From Catenaria anguillulae PL171 (lineage: Eukaryota; Blastocladiomycota; Blastocladiomycetes; Blastocladiales; Catenariaceae), in contig MCFL01000092.1 of the NCBI GenBank assembly GCA_002102555.1, positions 1-64,000 of the forward strand: 64,000 nt of DNA, given 5' to 3'. This document shows, in pieces, positions 22,494-33,730 of the stretch. The notes under the pieces are model-generated. The model was not told where the DNA came from. It saw only the letters and a program-made list of their open reading frames with translations, and did not search any database. Made by a program: the position numbers and the translations under genes. Position 1 is the stretch's first letter. Each line of letters opens with the position of its first letter.

Positions 22494-24388
22494 ATGACTG
22501 CGCCCTTCTCTGACTCGCTGCTGGCCGACCTCGACGACCTGGACGACTTGGGCACCTCGTCCTCCACCCAAGGTCAAGATCATCATCAACCCACAACGTC
22601 GATTGCTGACGACCTCATGGACCAGGACCCCAAGGACGGCGGCGCAGATGATGGTGACGACGACGACGAAGACGCCGCAGATGCCCGCGCCATTGCCGCC
22701 CGCGAATCCGCCATCTCGTCGCTGCTGTCGACCTCATCCCGGTCGGACTTGCGCCAAATCGCCCGCGTCTTCTACTCTCAAACGTTTCAATCGCTGCTTG
22801 CCGACGTCAACCACTTCCGCGACCGCCTCGCCAACGACCCGCTCCCCTATGCGCAATGGGCCCAGGACGACCGCGACCGCGAGTACGCTTCCATGGTTGC
22901 CGCCAACCAGCTGTTGCCCGACATTGACAACGATCTCGCCATTTTGCACAAGTATGTCATTGACGAGTGGGGACCACGGTTCCCGGAACTGGCGTCGCTC
23001 GTCCGTGCACCTCTCGACTACTTAAGGACGGTGCAAGCGCTGGGACCAGACTTGAGGCTCGACCAAGACCGGTTGCGTGCTGTGCTTCCAGAAGCCGTTG
23101 TGCTTTCCGTCACGTTGGCGCTGTCAACCAACGACCGGTCCTCCTCAGCATCATCTGCAGCAATTGACGGTGGCCGCGCATCCACGGCCGTGCGCCGCGG
23201 CCGGTCCATTTCACCAGAAGCACAGGCTCGTGCCGACGAAGCGTGCTCGGTGGCCACGGCCCTCGACACGGCGCGTACAACCATGCTGGCCTACATTGAG
23301 TCGCGCATGACCATGCTATCGCCCAACGTCTCTGCACTTGTCGGCACCGCCGTCGCTGCTCGCCTCATTGGTATTGCCGGTGGTCTGCCTGCGCTGTGCC
23401 GGATTCCCGCATGTAACGTGATGGTTCTTGGGCAGAGCAATCGCAGAGGTGGAGAGGGAGCAACAACGGCGCGCTCGGGTTGAGTACCATTAGCCAGGGC
23501 AGGCACCGCGGGTTCATCTGGGATTGCGAGTTTGTGCGCTTGACGCCTGCAGAGTATCGGCGAAAGGCGGCGAGGATGATTTCTGCCAAATTGACCCTGT
23601 GTGCGCGCATGGATATGAACCGTGCTCAAGCCGATGGTATGCCATCATTTTCCCTTTTTTTTTTTGTTTCGATTGCAATGCCTTGTTTTCTGACACATTC
23701 TTCCAATCATTTCACAGGATCCTACGGGCGCAAACTCCTCGCCGACATTTCTAAACTCCTCGACAAAGCCATGGCCCCCGCCCCGCTCTCCTCCACCAAA
23801 TCCCTTCCCGTTCCCGACGAAGCACCAAAGAAACGCCGCGGCGGGCGCCGCGCGCGTAAGCTCAAGGACCAGTACGCGACCACGGACCTGGCAAAGGCCG
23901 CCAACCGCGTCCAGTTCAATGTGGCCGAAGAGGAGGTGATGCGGCACGACGAGTTTGAAGGCCTAGGCATGCTCGGGTCCAAATCGGCGGGCGGCGTGCT
24001 GGGCAAAGTGCGGGCGCCCACGGTGGATGCAAAGAGTAAAGCAAAGACCAGCGACAAGCTGAGCAAAAAGTTGCGTGCCATTGGCGGCATGAGCACAAGC
24101 ACCCCGGGCACCGTCACAAGTTTGACTGCGCCAACGCCTGCGCCGGGCACGGGAACGTCCACGTGGGCGCTTGCGGGCGGGTTTACGAGCACGTTGCCTG
24201 GGTCGTCATCGTCGGTGGCCCCCGGGGCAGCGTCCGGTACGGCAACGTCCTTGGCGTTCACGCCAGTCCAGGGACTGGAGTTTGCGGATCCGTTGCAGAT
24301 GCAACAAAAGGTGATGGCGGCCAATGAGCGGTGGTTTGGCATGGGGTTCAAGAAGAAGCATGCGGGAGATGGCGCAGAAACAAAGTGA
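22494..24388 (+). CDS. PRP31: PRP31/PRPF31 U4/U6 snRNP splicing factor, one apparent frameshift
   Basis: Binds the U4 snRNA 5' stem-loop with 15.5K and is needed for tri-snRNP assembly. After an acidic N-terminus come coiled-coil and NOP-domain sequences: IESRMTMLSPNVSALVGTAV and RLIGIAGGLPALCRIPACNV. After VMVLG the frame must shift by one base (about 23,440-23,475) to continue GALGLSTISQGRHRGFIWDC, as in PRPF31. An 81-bp intron at 23637-23717 (GTATGC...CACAG) gives ADG|SYGRKLL. The tail has KKRRGGRRARKLKDQ and ends with SLAFTPVQGLEF and VMAANERWFG, the conserved PRPF31 C-terminus. The shift is more likely a sequence error than gene loss, since both sides are well preserved. Confidence 0.9.
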
Positions 24389-24436
24389 TGTTCGGTTTGG
24401 GAATGTGACTGTGTGTGTGATAATGTGATAATCCTT

Positions 24437-25536
24437 TTATTTGCTTTGTGGCACAGAAAATGCAAACTCTGTCGGCACATTTGGGCATGAACTCGGGCAG
24501 CTGTTGACGGGTACAACATTGACGAGCCAGTTGCAGCTCACATGCCTTCCAGTCGAGCTCGCTGTGCGGTCAAACCGCGGAAACACGAGCCGGTTGCTGA
24601 CCTCGCGCAGGGCACGAAGGGTGAGTTGCTGGGTCGAAAAGCGAATGATGGCATGTGCAATGGACGATTGATTGGGTCTGGAGAAAGAAATGAAAACCGT
24701 GTCAGCCAGGGGGGCACGGGTCGTCAATTCGTCATGATTGCTGGACGCACACTGTGACCATCTCGACCGGCTGCAGATGGCCGTCAATTGCCGGAATCGG
24801 CCCAAACTCGCGAAACAGCACATGCAGGTCTTCCAAAAAGCACTCTGTGGGCAAGTTGGACACGAGCAGCGACCGCCCAGAATACTCGGCAATCTTTGGG
24901 TGCACGCAGTCGCTGGCCGATGAGAGCGGCTGAATATTTGTTCGGATTGTCTGGCCCGTCAGCGTGTACGATCGCAAGTCGCGGGCGATTTCGGCGAGGG
25001 AAACGGGGCAGTCGCTGGATGTGCGGATGAGCCATGAGCCAGAGGGAACGAGGAGCGGTGTTTCTCGGCGCTGGACGACTGCGGATGCCAAGTTGAGTGA
25101 GAATTCAGAGTTGCAATTTTAACAGGGCAAATTTCGGAGCAGCAAGACACACACGGTATTCGATGTGCCGATACTCTACACCGGGTACTTGCAGTACCAT
25201 CCGCAAAATGTCACTGGGCATTGCCGACGGGATGACATTGTCGACAATGATGGCTCGGTCGAGATGCTCCGAGTTTCGGCGAAGCGGTTTTGGTTGGGCT
25301 TTAGCTCGGTTCCAGAAGTTCTTGTTGAAGTGGGACTGCCGCCGGCGGTGGCTGAGCTTGGGTGCAGAGGAAGGGGAGGACGAGGACGAAAGCAAGGGTG
25401 CCATTGACGAAAACTTCAAGTTGGCACACGGTCGTAGGCAACGTGAGGTGGCCGCCCTTGCTGCGGCGGTCGCCATGGCTGATCCTGAGATGCACGCCGA
25501 TGCACATGCAGATGCCGATACCGTGAGGAAATGCAT
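24437..25536 (-). CDS. RRM-like RNA-binding protein, three exons
   Basis: Exons 25536-25155, 25078-24751 and 24677-24437 join without a frame break to give 316 residues. Introns are 76 bp (25079-25154) and 73 bp (24678-24750), the latter with a strong TTTCTTTCTCCAG acceptor. The first candidate RRM strand is RAIIVDNVIPSAMPSDILRM. The second unit, GRSLLVSNLPTECFLEDLHV followed by LFREFGPI, reads as the beta1-alpha1 part of an RRM, and HAIIRFSTQQLTLRALREV fits the later strand and helix. RNP1 is weak. The N-terminus is Ala/Ser-rich and then basic (KLSHRRRQSHFNKNF). The precise role is unknown. Splice sites are my prediction; the start could also lie further upstream. Confidence 0.55.
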
Positions 25537-26186
25537 GCTGTAAAGGTTGTGATGTTGTGCTTTCATTGATAAATCATTGGACGTGTAAGATAGGTGACGG
25601 TATGCCTCAGTACTCATTAGTGTGTAAAATGCCCGCTGCACTCCTCCTTGAAATCATGTTATCGGATACACGGCATCCCCACCCCACGAGTGTTCTCATG
25701 GATCATTCTCACTGTTTTTGGAGGGCAGCGTATCAGAGACGAAATCATAAAGACTTGCCAGCAAAGGAAATCGGGCAGCGGGATGGATGACGGAGTGTTC
25801 CCGCATTCAAATGGACGCAATGAAAAAGAAGAAGAAGAAGAAGAAAATGAGACGAATGAGACGAAACGGAGAAAACTTTGGCACAGGTGGGTATATGTAC
25901 AGCATGGAAAAACGCATGGCCATGTTATACCAACGGGGGTGAAAACTCGTGCATACCAAATAAAGCAGACGACCTCCATCCAGACCTCTGTCGAGCATTT
26001 GCTGGTTGCCATGCTACGGAAAAGGAAAAAAATTGAAAGAGTTGCATGCAAATTTGCCTTGTCAATAGAGAAGTAGAGTGAGCGATTGAGCAAGCGAGCG
26101 AGCAGATTCAGTAGTCTTTTTTTCAAGGATGCAGCAGGCAGCATGGCAACAAAGATGCTGTGCGGTGAGACCTGTGTAGGTATTTA

Positions 26187-26520
26187 ATGTTTCACGCTGA
26201 AATCAGAATGAGGTGGAATGCGAGAAAAAAGGTGAACAGAAGTTTCCACCGCGCCAGCCAACGACGCGAACAGGGCCCACAGATAAATAGCAAGGGCGGC
26301 GCACTTTCCTTGCATCGTCCACCCAGTGACGCTGCAGCACATGGGCTGGTGTGGCAGTGCGATGCTTAAGGAACACGGCCTTGGGATGCACTGCGGACCA
26401 AACCCAAATGCACATTGCCAATGGAGATGAAAGCCATCCACCCATGAGTTGCGCCGTGGATTGGGATGGGAGCCTGTATTCACGAATGCGCAGCACACAA
26501 GAGGATGCTGAGCGGTTAGC
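26187..26520 (-). repeat. Dispersed repeat unit, single outlying copy
   Basis: Read on minus, this matches the repeats in the arms: the ATTCTGATTTCAG edge, the segment GCGCACTTTCC...CCACCCAGTGACG (as seen on plus), the hairpin core (26347-26400), then GGAGATGAAAGCCA and GCGCAGCACACAAGAGGATG up to the GCGGTTAG edge. In the arms the same blocks occur in several copies and permuted order. No coding potential is convincing. Confidence 0.75.
26347..26400. repeat. 54-nt hairpin core, copy 1 of 9
   Basis: Read on plus it can fold as TGGT/ACCA (outer), GCAGTGC/GCACTGC (middle, 7 bp) and TTAAGG/CCTTGG (inner, 6 bp with two G-T pairs), closing a seven-base AACACGG loop. The same 54 nt occurs eight more times in the palindrome arms. 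Confidence 0.8.
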
Positions 26521-27117
26521 CTCGGTGTGGACAGACGACAGAAAAGACAAGACAAATCAAGGACGGATGGTTGGATGGATGGGCTGGCGGTTGGTGCACG
26601 AATGAAATGCGGCCAGTTTATTTGTACATACGTTTTCGCGAGTCAAGGTTGATTGATGATGGTGGTGGGAATGGGAAATGAGAGTAGGATCACGACGCGT
26701 CTACTAGTAGGCGAGTGTCTTGTTGTTCTAGCCACCAGCAATCATTTCGCTGCGTTTTTCGTCATTAACGTTGCCTCCCCTCTCAGTTGCCTTCCATTTG
26801 CCTTCCGTTAGGTTAGGTTTCCATTCATGCGTGGATCAAATGAAAAGTTCCACGTGCGACCTGCGACTTGGATGAAAAAAGAATGAGAGACTTGTCCCGG
26901 CCCGACTTGTATGGTTTGCCTGAATGATAGGGTTGAGGAAAGAGGAGTACCAACAGCATTGATGCAATGCATTGAGCCGTATGTGATGCAAACCTTGTGC
27001 AATTAACACGTTTCGGCATTGCCCGTCTTCAAGCCCACGAGTCCACGACTCCTCACGCTCATCTCGCTCGCGTCGACAACTCCCAGCTGATCAGTCACGA
27101 CACTTCCGCCTCTCACC

Positions 27118-29091
27118 ATGTACATGACCCAAGTCCCCCAGCTGCCGTCCACGCTTTCCACGGCCATCCTCGTCATGCTCATCAAGTCCCCTCTTGATCC
27201 GACGATTGGTGAGCGAGTCCCGCAACTCCTGACGCTCGCTCGACCTTCGCCGCAAATTTATCAACAGTTGTTTGCTGCGGCGCCATGGGTCCCCATGGAG
27301 GCCGTGACGGCGGCCGGACTGCCCGCCGTGGCTCACTGGGCGGCGGCTCTGGTTTCGCATCGTGATTGTGGCCCGAACGTGATTGCTGTGGCGTCCAGTG
27401 TTGGGCGGTTGGATGTCCTTGACTGGTGGACCACGCAGACTGCGTTCCCGGTCACCATTAATCCCACTGCGATCGCGCACGCAATCCGAGCGCGTCAAAT
27501 ACATGTGCTGGAATGGTGGTTTGTGCCGGGCCGCATGGGCGAGCAGGATGTGGCAAACATGACTGGACCCCATGCAGCGAGCGTGTATTCTCGTGCAGCC
27601 GCTGCGGTTGGTGAAGGAGCGATTCTGGATTTTTTGCAAGCGCGTGGCCTGCTTGCATCGGCGCGCGCAATGCAACTGTACGCCGCCGCGGCAGGCAACC
27701 TCGACTTGCTGGGCAAGTTCTACGACGCCATGATTGCTGCCGAGGTGGCCCTTGCTCAGGAGGTGGGCGACGTCCAACAGCAGCAAGATATGCAGGTTGA
27801 GGCGGTGGAGATGCAGCTCGTGTTTTCACAACTTGAGCTTGTTGACAACAATGCGGGCCAAGCAGGGCTGATTGCGGCGTTTGAGGATCAGGCAGAGGCG
27901 CACTCGCGCCACTTGACTACGCTTGGCAGGATTGCATGCCAGTATGGGCATGTGGACGTCCTTGAATGGGTTGCAGGGCAGGCTAGGAGCAATCGAGTGT
28001 CCTGGGATGACTTTGCTTGCGTCAGGCAAGCGGTCTCACATGGCCAGGTTGGCGCACTGGAGTGGCTTCGTGACGAGCTGGATATCCTGTTTCGCGAGTC
28101 ATACAACTTGGCAGTCGAGCACGCGGCTGGCTCAATGTCGCATTTTCTGAACTGGTGTGTGCGCATGGGACATCAAGACTTGGCCACTTGGCACATGCGG
28201 CACATTCTTCGGACTTCAAATCAGATTGGCCCATTCATCACGTTTCAGTTTTTGTTGGAGTGTGCCCGCAACGTGGCTCAAGGCGTACTTTCGCACATTG
28301 TCGCCAGTGGATTGTCGCAGAAGCTGGAATCCTTCCTCCAGCCGAATCATGCCGAATCGCTTACTGATTTGCGTTTGGCCGTAGTCAAGACAAGGGACCA
28401 CGATTTTTTGGCATGGTGGGAGGCAACGATGGGTGATATTGTTGGCGGCGACGCGGAAACAAACAGGCAGTGCCATGTGGTACTGAAGGAGTGCGCTGCG
28501 CAGGGCAACCTGGAGCTGATTCAACGGTTTAGCATCATGCCAGATGGCACGACGATTGCCCCCTCGCCCGCTGTGCTGACTGCCGCAAGAGCACATGGGC
28601 AGTTGCATGTCCTGCACTGGTGGGCGGCGCACGGATTTCCCATTGCATGGCAGCCTGCGGCCTTTGACTTTGGCAGGTTGCTGCAGCCGACGGTTGGCAA
28701 TCGCATCGCGTGGGTGGTGCGTTGGTGGAAGATGTTTGGCGGCGCTCGTTTTTCCACTCTGATTGAGCAGCCACCAAGGCAGCAGCCCGCCATCTCAACG
28801 GCCACGCTCAACAACTTGGCGCGGCGCGGCGTGGCATCTTGTTTGGATGTCCTTCGTCTCAACAACTGTTTGCCGCTCATGGACCCGGCTACTCGCAAAG
28901 TGTTTGCCAAGGCAGCAGCAAGGGCAGGGCAGCTTTCCGTGCTGCGGTGGGCACAGGAGCAAGGCCACAGCTGGTTGCAGGTCGAGTGGCAGGCCGAGTT
29001 GTCTCGCGACGCTCGCCATCATCCTCATGTCCGCAATTGGTTGCTCAACCAGGCGTTTGCTGTTCCCACCGCCACTGGGACAGCCGTGTGA
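27118..29091 (+). CDS. Trp-rich ankyrin-like repeat protein, 657 residues
   Basis: An intact single-exon gene. It consists of repeated 30-40-residue helical units with a Trp pair, such as GRLDVLDWWTTQ, RQIHVLEWWFVPG, GHVDVLEWVAGQ, GQVGALEWLRDEL, DHDFLAWWEATMG, GQLHVLHWWAAHG and GQLSVLRWAQEQG. The spacing (Gly-x-L/V-x-V-L-x-W-W) is ankyrin-like but lacks the TPLHxAA core, so these are degenerate ankyrin-type repeats. The N-terminus (MYMTQVPQLPSTLSTAILVM) looks like a short F-box-type or hydrophobic leader. No enzyme motif is seen; a protein-binding scaffold role is inference. Two decayed relatives flank the palindrome (31.4-33.4 and 45.5-47.0 kb). ATG 27118 follows CTCACC. Confidence 0.8.
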   Translation: MYMTQVPQLPSTLSTAILVMLIKSPLDPTIGERVPQLLTLARPSPQIYQQLFAAAPWVPMEAVTAAGLPAVAHWAAALVSHRDCGPNVIAVASSVGRLDVLDWWTTQTAFPVTINPTAIAHAIRARQIHVLEWWFVPGRMGEQDVANMTGPHAASVYSRAAAAVGEGAILDFLQARGLLASARAMQLYAAAAGNLDLLGKFYDAMIAAEVALAQEVGDVQQQQDMQVEAVEMQLVFSQLELVDNNAGQAGLIAAFEDQAEAHSRHLTTLGRIACQYGHVDVLEWVAGQARSNRVSWDDFACVRQAVSHGQVGALEWLRDELDILFRESYNLAVEHAAGSMSHFLNWCVRMGHQDLATWHMRHILRTSNQIGPFITFQFLLECARNVAQGVLSHIVASGLSQKLESFLQPNHAESLTDLRLAVVKTRDHDFLAWWEATMGDIVGGDAETNRQCHVVLKECAAQGNLELIQRFSIMPDGTTIAPSPAVLTAARAHGQLHVLHWWAAHGFPIAWQPAAFDFGRLLQPTVGNRIAWVVRWWKMFGGARFSTLIEQPPRQQPAISTATLNNLARRGVASCLDVLRLNNCLPLMDPATRKVFAKAAARAGQLSVLRWAQEQGHSWLQVEWQAELSRDARHHPHVRNWLLNQAFAVPTATGTAV

Positions 29092-29716
29092 GTTGGGTTC
29101 TGTTCGAGTTGGATCAGGTGGTGCTGTTTTGTCGTCATTCTCTGTCGCATGCGTGTATTCCCTGATTGCTTTCCTTTTATGTTATCGTCCATTTTCCGAT
29201 TGATTTTCTACGTACGTACGCTCGGCAATGTGTCCCTCAGGTTCTTGTACAGTCTTACATTACACAGCCCTCCAGACTGTTACATTACATGAACCCGTCT
29301 GCAGTTACCCTCGGACTGTTACAGGTAAGCACATGTAACGAAACTGGGCCGTACCTTTACATTAATTGGTGGCAATGGTACATGCTCGGCGTGTAATGGT
29401 ACAAGGGGCTTGTGCATGTAACCCTTGCGCTCAAGTCTGTAATGTAACAGCCCAATGAAACCAGAGCACCAATTTGTTTGCATTATCTTGCTATGACAGA
29501 TATCTGACAATCCAACGAATCCTTCACACACAAAAACAACGGCAAAACAATCCGCTCATTCACTCAAACTCGTCCGCTCCGTCCGCTCATCCACTCATCC
29601 ACTGAAACTCATCCGCTCAGGGATGCAAACTCGTCCATCTTCAAATCCTCTTTGTGCTGGATCACTTGTCTGCGTTCGTCCATGGACAATGGCTGAGCCA
29701 TGGGGGGCATCCACGG
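29092..29716. other. Intergenic
   Basis: No gene is seen. TGTTACATTACA-like words recur at 29250-29340, and a CCGCTCATCCACTCATCCA-type short tandem lies near 29575-29620. Confidence 0.6.
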
Positions 29717-30812
29717 TCAAGGCTGGATACAATTGCACAGCGCAAAATGTAAGATTGGAATAGATAGACGGCGAAAAAGCAAGGAGTGCGTACCGGCGTA
29801 CACAGCTAACTGCTCGGCGCTCACACCAACTGACCCGCTCGGCGAAGGTGACGCTGCGGCCCCTTGAGACGCCGCCGCTGTTGCGGTGCGTTCACGTTTG
29901 CGCGTGCTTGTCGTGGTTGTGGATGACGATGTACCTACGCCGGCCGACACAGCCAGCTCGCCCAAATCTGCAGCGACAGCAGCCCATTTAGCTGCGGCAT
30001 TGGCGCGGCGCTTGGCGTTTTTGGCGTCGCGAGCAGCTTGCGGTGAGCCGGGGCGGGTCGGAATGCCGGTGCGTGTTGCGAGCTCGAACACCTCAAAATC
30101 AAGGCAATCAACCTCAAATGCTCGAGTGACGTACTTGGGAAGTGGGAGATTTGTACCAATGATGCGGTTGGTCGCGGGCGTTGCTAGACTCGAAGTGTTG
30201 GTATCCGGCCGAATGTCGGGATGGATCAATGATGGGATGCGTGTGAATGCTGGCGACAAGCCAGCACGCATCCATGTGGACGAACACTTGTCCACCCAAT
30301 CGCCGATCCGCTTGACGCTCTCCTGATTGTCGGTGTAAGTCTCGCTGCTTGCACATTTGGACAGTACGTCATTGTACTACGCGGGCGTGCGGGCGTTTGA
30401 GAGTGGGCGCATCAACTGCTTGACCTCAGGTGAGAACCCAGTCTGGGTGATGTTGCACACGAAATGCACCGTGCAAATGACGAGCAGCATGGCACATGCC
30501 TCTTCCCAACCGTCGCCAATCGAAGGCTCCAAATCCAATGCAAATAGCCCGATCTCTTTCGCCTGACCCATGTCCATGTCGACGCGAATGCCCAAAATTT
30601 CGTGGGTGGGGGCGCTGGGGATCGATCCGTTTGCCTCCCTGGCCCAGCGGGCGGCACCGAAAAGCAGAGGTCGATCCATGTAGTTCATGAAAGTGGAGCA
30701 CAATGATTGCATGAACTGCTGGTAAACCTCGTGGTCTTGTCGTTTGACCCACGCACGGGCCACGGTCACAGTCCACCGGTACACCTCGTCAAACAATGTC
30801 GCTTTAATCATG
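29717..30812 (-). pseudogene. Possible MULE-like transposase remnant with an in-frame TAG
   Basis: From MIKATLFDEVYRW at 30812 the frame is open to a TAG at 30379-30377 and then continues in the same frame (YNDVLSKCASSETYTDNQES, VKRIGDWVDKCSSTWMRAGL) to 29717. The segment IGLFALDLEPSIGDGWEEAC followed by LLVICTVHFVCNI resembles the second-Asp region of Mutator-like transposases (DxEpAi..a....l...CxxHf..N). The C-terminus is basic and Ala-rich (AKNAKRRANAAAKWAAVAAD). I could not see the other catalytic residues with confidence. It abuts the outer edge of the inverted duplication. It could equally be an uncharacterised host gene with an unrecognised intron over the TAG. Confidence 0.35.
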
Positions 30813-30854
30813 TTGATTTCCCCGCGCGTGCACGCAATCGGCCTCCTCGGCGTG

Positions 30855-31140
30855 AGCGTGGGCAGGTCACAATAACTTGACTTGCTCGATCCTCTGTCAT
30901 CGCCCGTGATCCTTGCTCCGTTTCCTTTCCTAGGCCTCCTCGGACACAATCAAGTTGTACGGCATCAATGATTCTGACAGATCCGCACGAGCACGCCCCA
31001 ATTCGAGTTTTTCAACGTCGGTAGATTCGACGAGCGAGTCAAGCAAACATTGGAGACTTTTTTTCTCGCGGCGGTACTTGAGTATGTGACCGTTCAGCCT
31101 GCATCTCGGCGCTATTGAGCGACTATGGCAGCTGCGCGGC
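30855..31140 (-). pseudogene. CCDC174 pseudogene fragment (left, inverted)
   Basis: On minus this reads AGTCTCCAATGTTTG.. CTCGCTCGTCGAATCTACCGACGT and on to CAGAGGATCGAGCAAGTCAA. It matches the pseudogene at 47290-47535 in opposite orientation and, more distantly, the intact CCDC174 gene around 51181-51440 (KSQVYDSLVESG, RYDQIVAEEAARKER). Stops interrupt all frames. It marks the left outer end of the large inverted duplication. Confidence 0.75.
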
Positions 31141-31441
31141 GTGTTGAGTCGCATCATGTGCGTCGCGGTTGGAAGGGGAGAAAGTGGTCAAGTCGGAAGG
31201 AGGCCTTCGCGGTGCCAGTGGACCTGGGCAGGAATGTGGACGTTGAGGATGAAATGAGCGCGTAATGAGTGGGAGAGTCAAGGTTGGCTACAGTGCATAG
31301 GGTTATCGAATAATCGAGCCCCTGCATAGATGGTGTGCTCGGCACGACATTGATAAATACATAGTTGATCAGTGTATTTTGACCCGATCGTTCCCATTAC
31401 CTAAATCTTCAAAACACTGCAGCAGTTTTGGCCACGGCTGT

Positions 31442-33427
31442 ATGGACCGCCGATCGACACTTGCAGTAGATCAGACCAGCAGCTGCCGCCAGCAAATGAA
31501 GCCTGCAACGCCTCCGGCATGGCTCTCTCGTGCTCTCTGCATTCGAGGAAAGAGGCCGTTCGGTATGCCTGTCAATATCCAAGCTCGTCTGTCGGCTGTC
31601 GCCTGTCGATTTTAACTCGCAAATGCGCACTTTTCCTTTTCGTGCATGGAGAAGGTTTGCGCTCGCCTAATGGACCTCCGCCCAGACCACCGTCACGGCC
31701 ACCCTCAATGCCCCCCGACCCCGTCCTCGCGCCACGCTTCAGCTGCTCATGGGGTGAGAGAACGGCCCGCTGCGCCAAGTCCTCCTCTCGCCCTCATCCG
31801 TGTCTCCGGAGCCCTTTCCTTTCAGGACATGTCCTTCTTTCCGGCCAATGCCAACAGTGCCGGATCGGATTCTTGGACGCACCGTGGTCCCTGTCCGTCG
31901 CAGTGTGGAATCCTCGCCCACACCGTCAATCTTTGTGGATCACCCTCGACTCTATGCAATTATCGGCTGCCGGCGTCCCACCGCTGGCGCTCAAGATCGC
32001 TGCCACAGCACTCCCGCGCAAGTACACGCAAGCAGCGATTGATGTCGCCTCAGCTAATGGGCACGTCGAGACATTCAACTGGTGGTTCAAGCAACCATTC
32101 TTGATCCCGTCCTTCTCTCCCGCCGCCATCGAGCTCGCCTCGCCCAACGGCCACATCCCTTGCCTCGAGTTTTGGGAGGCACGCGTAGCAGACGGCTCGA
32201 TGCTGTCAGGTGGTGCTTTTCGGGCCAGCGGACCCACCTATCTGGCCATCTACTTTGCAACGGCCAAGACGCGGAATCAATCCCAAAGCCGATCCTTGTA
32301 CGGCTCTCTCGCGCTTCTGTTGCTCTGCACGATACAGCCATTTTTGACTATCTTTTGTCGAAAATTCTTCTTCCACCGCCTAAGACGCTCGTGTTTCACG
32401 TGGTGGGTGCAGGCAACACACCGCTTCTTGAGAGGCTTTACGAAGCGTACCCGTTCTTGGCAAGCGACGTTTTCGCCGAGGACGATGCGGACACCATTGC
32501 CAACAATACGCCGGCACTGCCATCCGACTCGTGGCAGCAAAACTCTTGAACCGGTGATTGGATTGCCGATGCCGGCGAGGCATCAACCACGGTCACAAGT
32601 TCATACGCTCGGCTGGCGCGCGAAGCTTGCCGTAATGGCCACGTCCCGATCTTTGACTGGATTTTGAAGCGCGTCGACGACCACACGTCATGGGCGACAG
32701 CATCAGATGTTGTTCCGCTCATGGCTTGCGTGCCTGTGGCCGTGTTGTGCGGTCAAGTGGAAGTCGTCAAGTGGCTCCAGGACAAGATGGGCGATTCGCT
32801 GTCACTGCCACAAACAGCTTTTGCCGATGCCATGGCGCGTGCTTCTGCGCCGCGCAACAATGCCACCTTCTTGGACGCGCTTGTGCACCTTGGCCACTTT
32901 TCGTTGGCCGCATGGTACCTTGATCACTGGCTCCCAAGGACGATTGGTACGGCTGTGTGCTTCAACCACATCACCGACAAACTTTTGCGTGCCGCCATCG
33001 CCGCCCAGGCTTTCAACTTGCTGGATGTGTTCGCAGGGCGTTACCTTGACAAAGTGCGCGAGCTGCTGCAGGGAGTTCAGACGCTCATGTTTTGTCTGTT
33101 TGTGTACGATGCTGATGTGGAGTGGATCCAACCAAGCTGTCCGCATCATTGTACGTGTTGGCTTCCTTCTGTTGCCCATGGTTACCTTTCGCTCACATTT
33201 GAACCTGGTCCTTGCCAATGCACATCGTTTTGCAGAAAGGGCAGCAACCTGCGCTCTTCATGTCGCAACCGCCAGCGCCGATCCCCTTTAGCAGTGCAGG
33301 TGTCATTGCTTTGGTGGATGTGGAAAGCAGCTCGGTCTGCGCGATTGCAAGCGCTGGAAATCTGCCTGCCGTTCGGGAGTGGTGGTGGGTAAAGGAATTT
33401 GGGGACATTGGATTGTCAAGCGATTGA
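31442..33427 (+). pseudogene. Trp-rich ankyrin-like gene, left copy, broken frames
   Basis: A relative of the intact gene at 27.1 kb, spread over several frames. About 31950-32280 reads IDVASANGHVETFNWWFKQP and ELASPNGHIPCLEFWEARVA. About 32280-32550 reads LVFHVVGAGNTPLLERLYEA. About 32600-33110 reads CRNGHVPIFDWILKRV, CGQVEVVKWLQDKMG and LGHFSLAAWYLDHWLPRTI. It ends in VIALVDVESSSVCAIASAGN and LPAVREWWWVKEFG at 33427. Frame changes could reflect introns, but several show no good splice sites, so I call it a pseudogene. Everything from 33302 on belongs to the inner inverted repeat. Confidence 0.6.
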
Positions 33428-33730
33428 GTTCATGTCCGCACTTGTTTTGCCATCTATCTATTTCTTTGTTTTCTCGGGTTTAGCTTGCATGTGGCAGACT
33501 AATGGGTGAAATGAGTTCTCAGCCTTGCTTCGCTGGGAAGCTCACAATTATCATCAGCTGCTGGCAGCCCACCATCGGCCCCCTGGCTGAATTCCGCCGA
33601 GGTATGATATGCGCGTGGACATACTCACTCACCTTGAACGCGGAGCTTCGTATTTATCGCGCTATCGGACGTGTATCCATCATTGTGTTCCTGCATGTTC
33701 CAGGCCTCGGGATATGGACAATGCACCATG

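Larger units (their letters stand above)
25537..27117. other. Intergenic with a dispersed-repeat copy
   Basis: I see no gene in this stretch. It contains one dispersed repeat unit (26187-26520) that is also found in the inverted-repeat arms at 35 and 43 kb. Otherwise it is AT-rich with GAAGAAGAA runs near 25827. Confidence 0.6.

Noticed and set aside
26347-26400. tRNA- or SINE-type origin of the 54-nt hairpin repeat
   Set aside because: No A-box/B-box or GGTTCRA motif is present and the fold is a single hairpin, not a cloverleaf.
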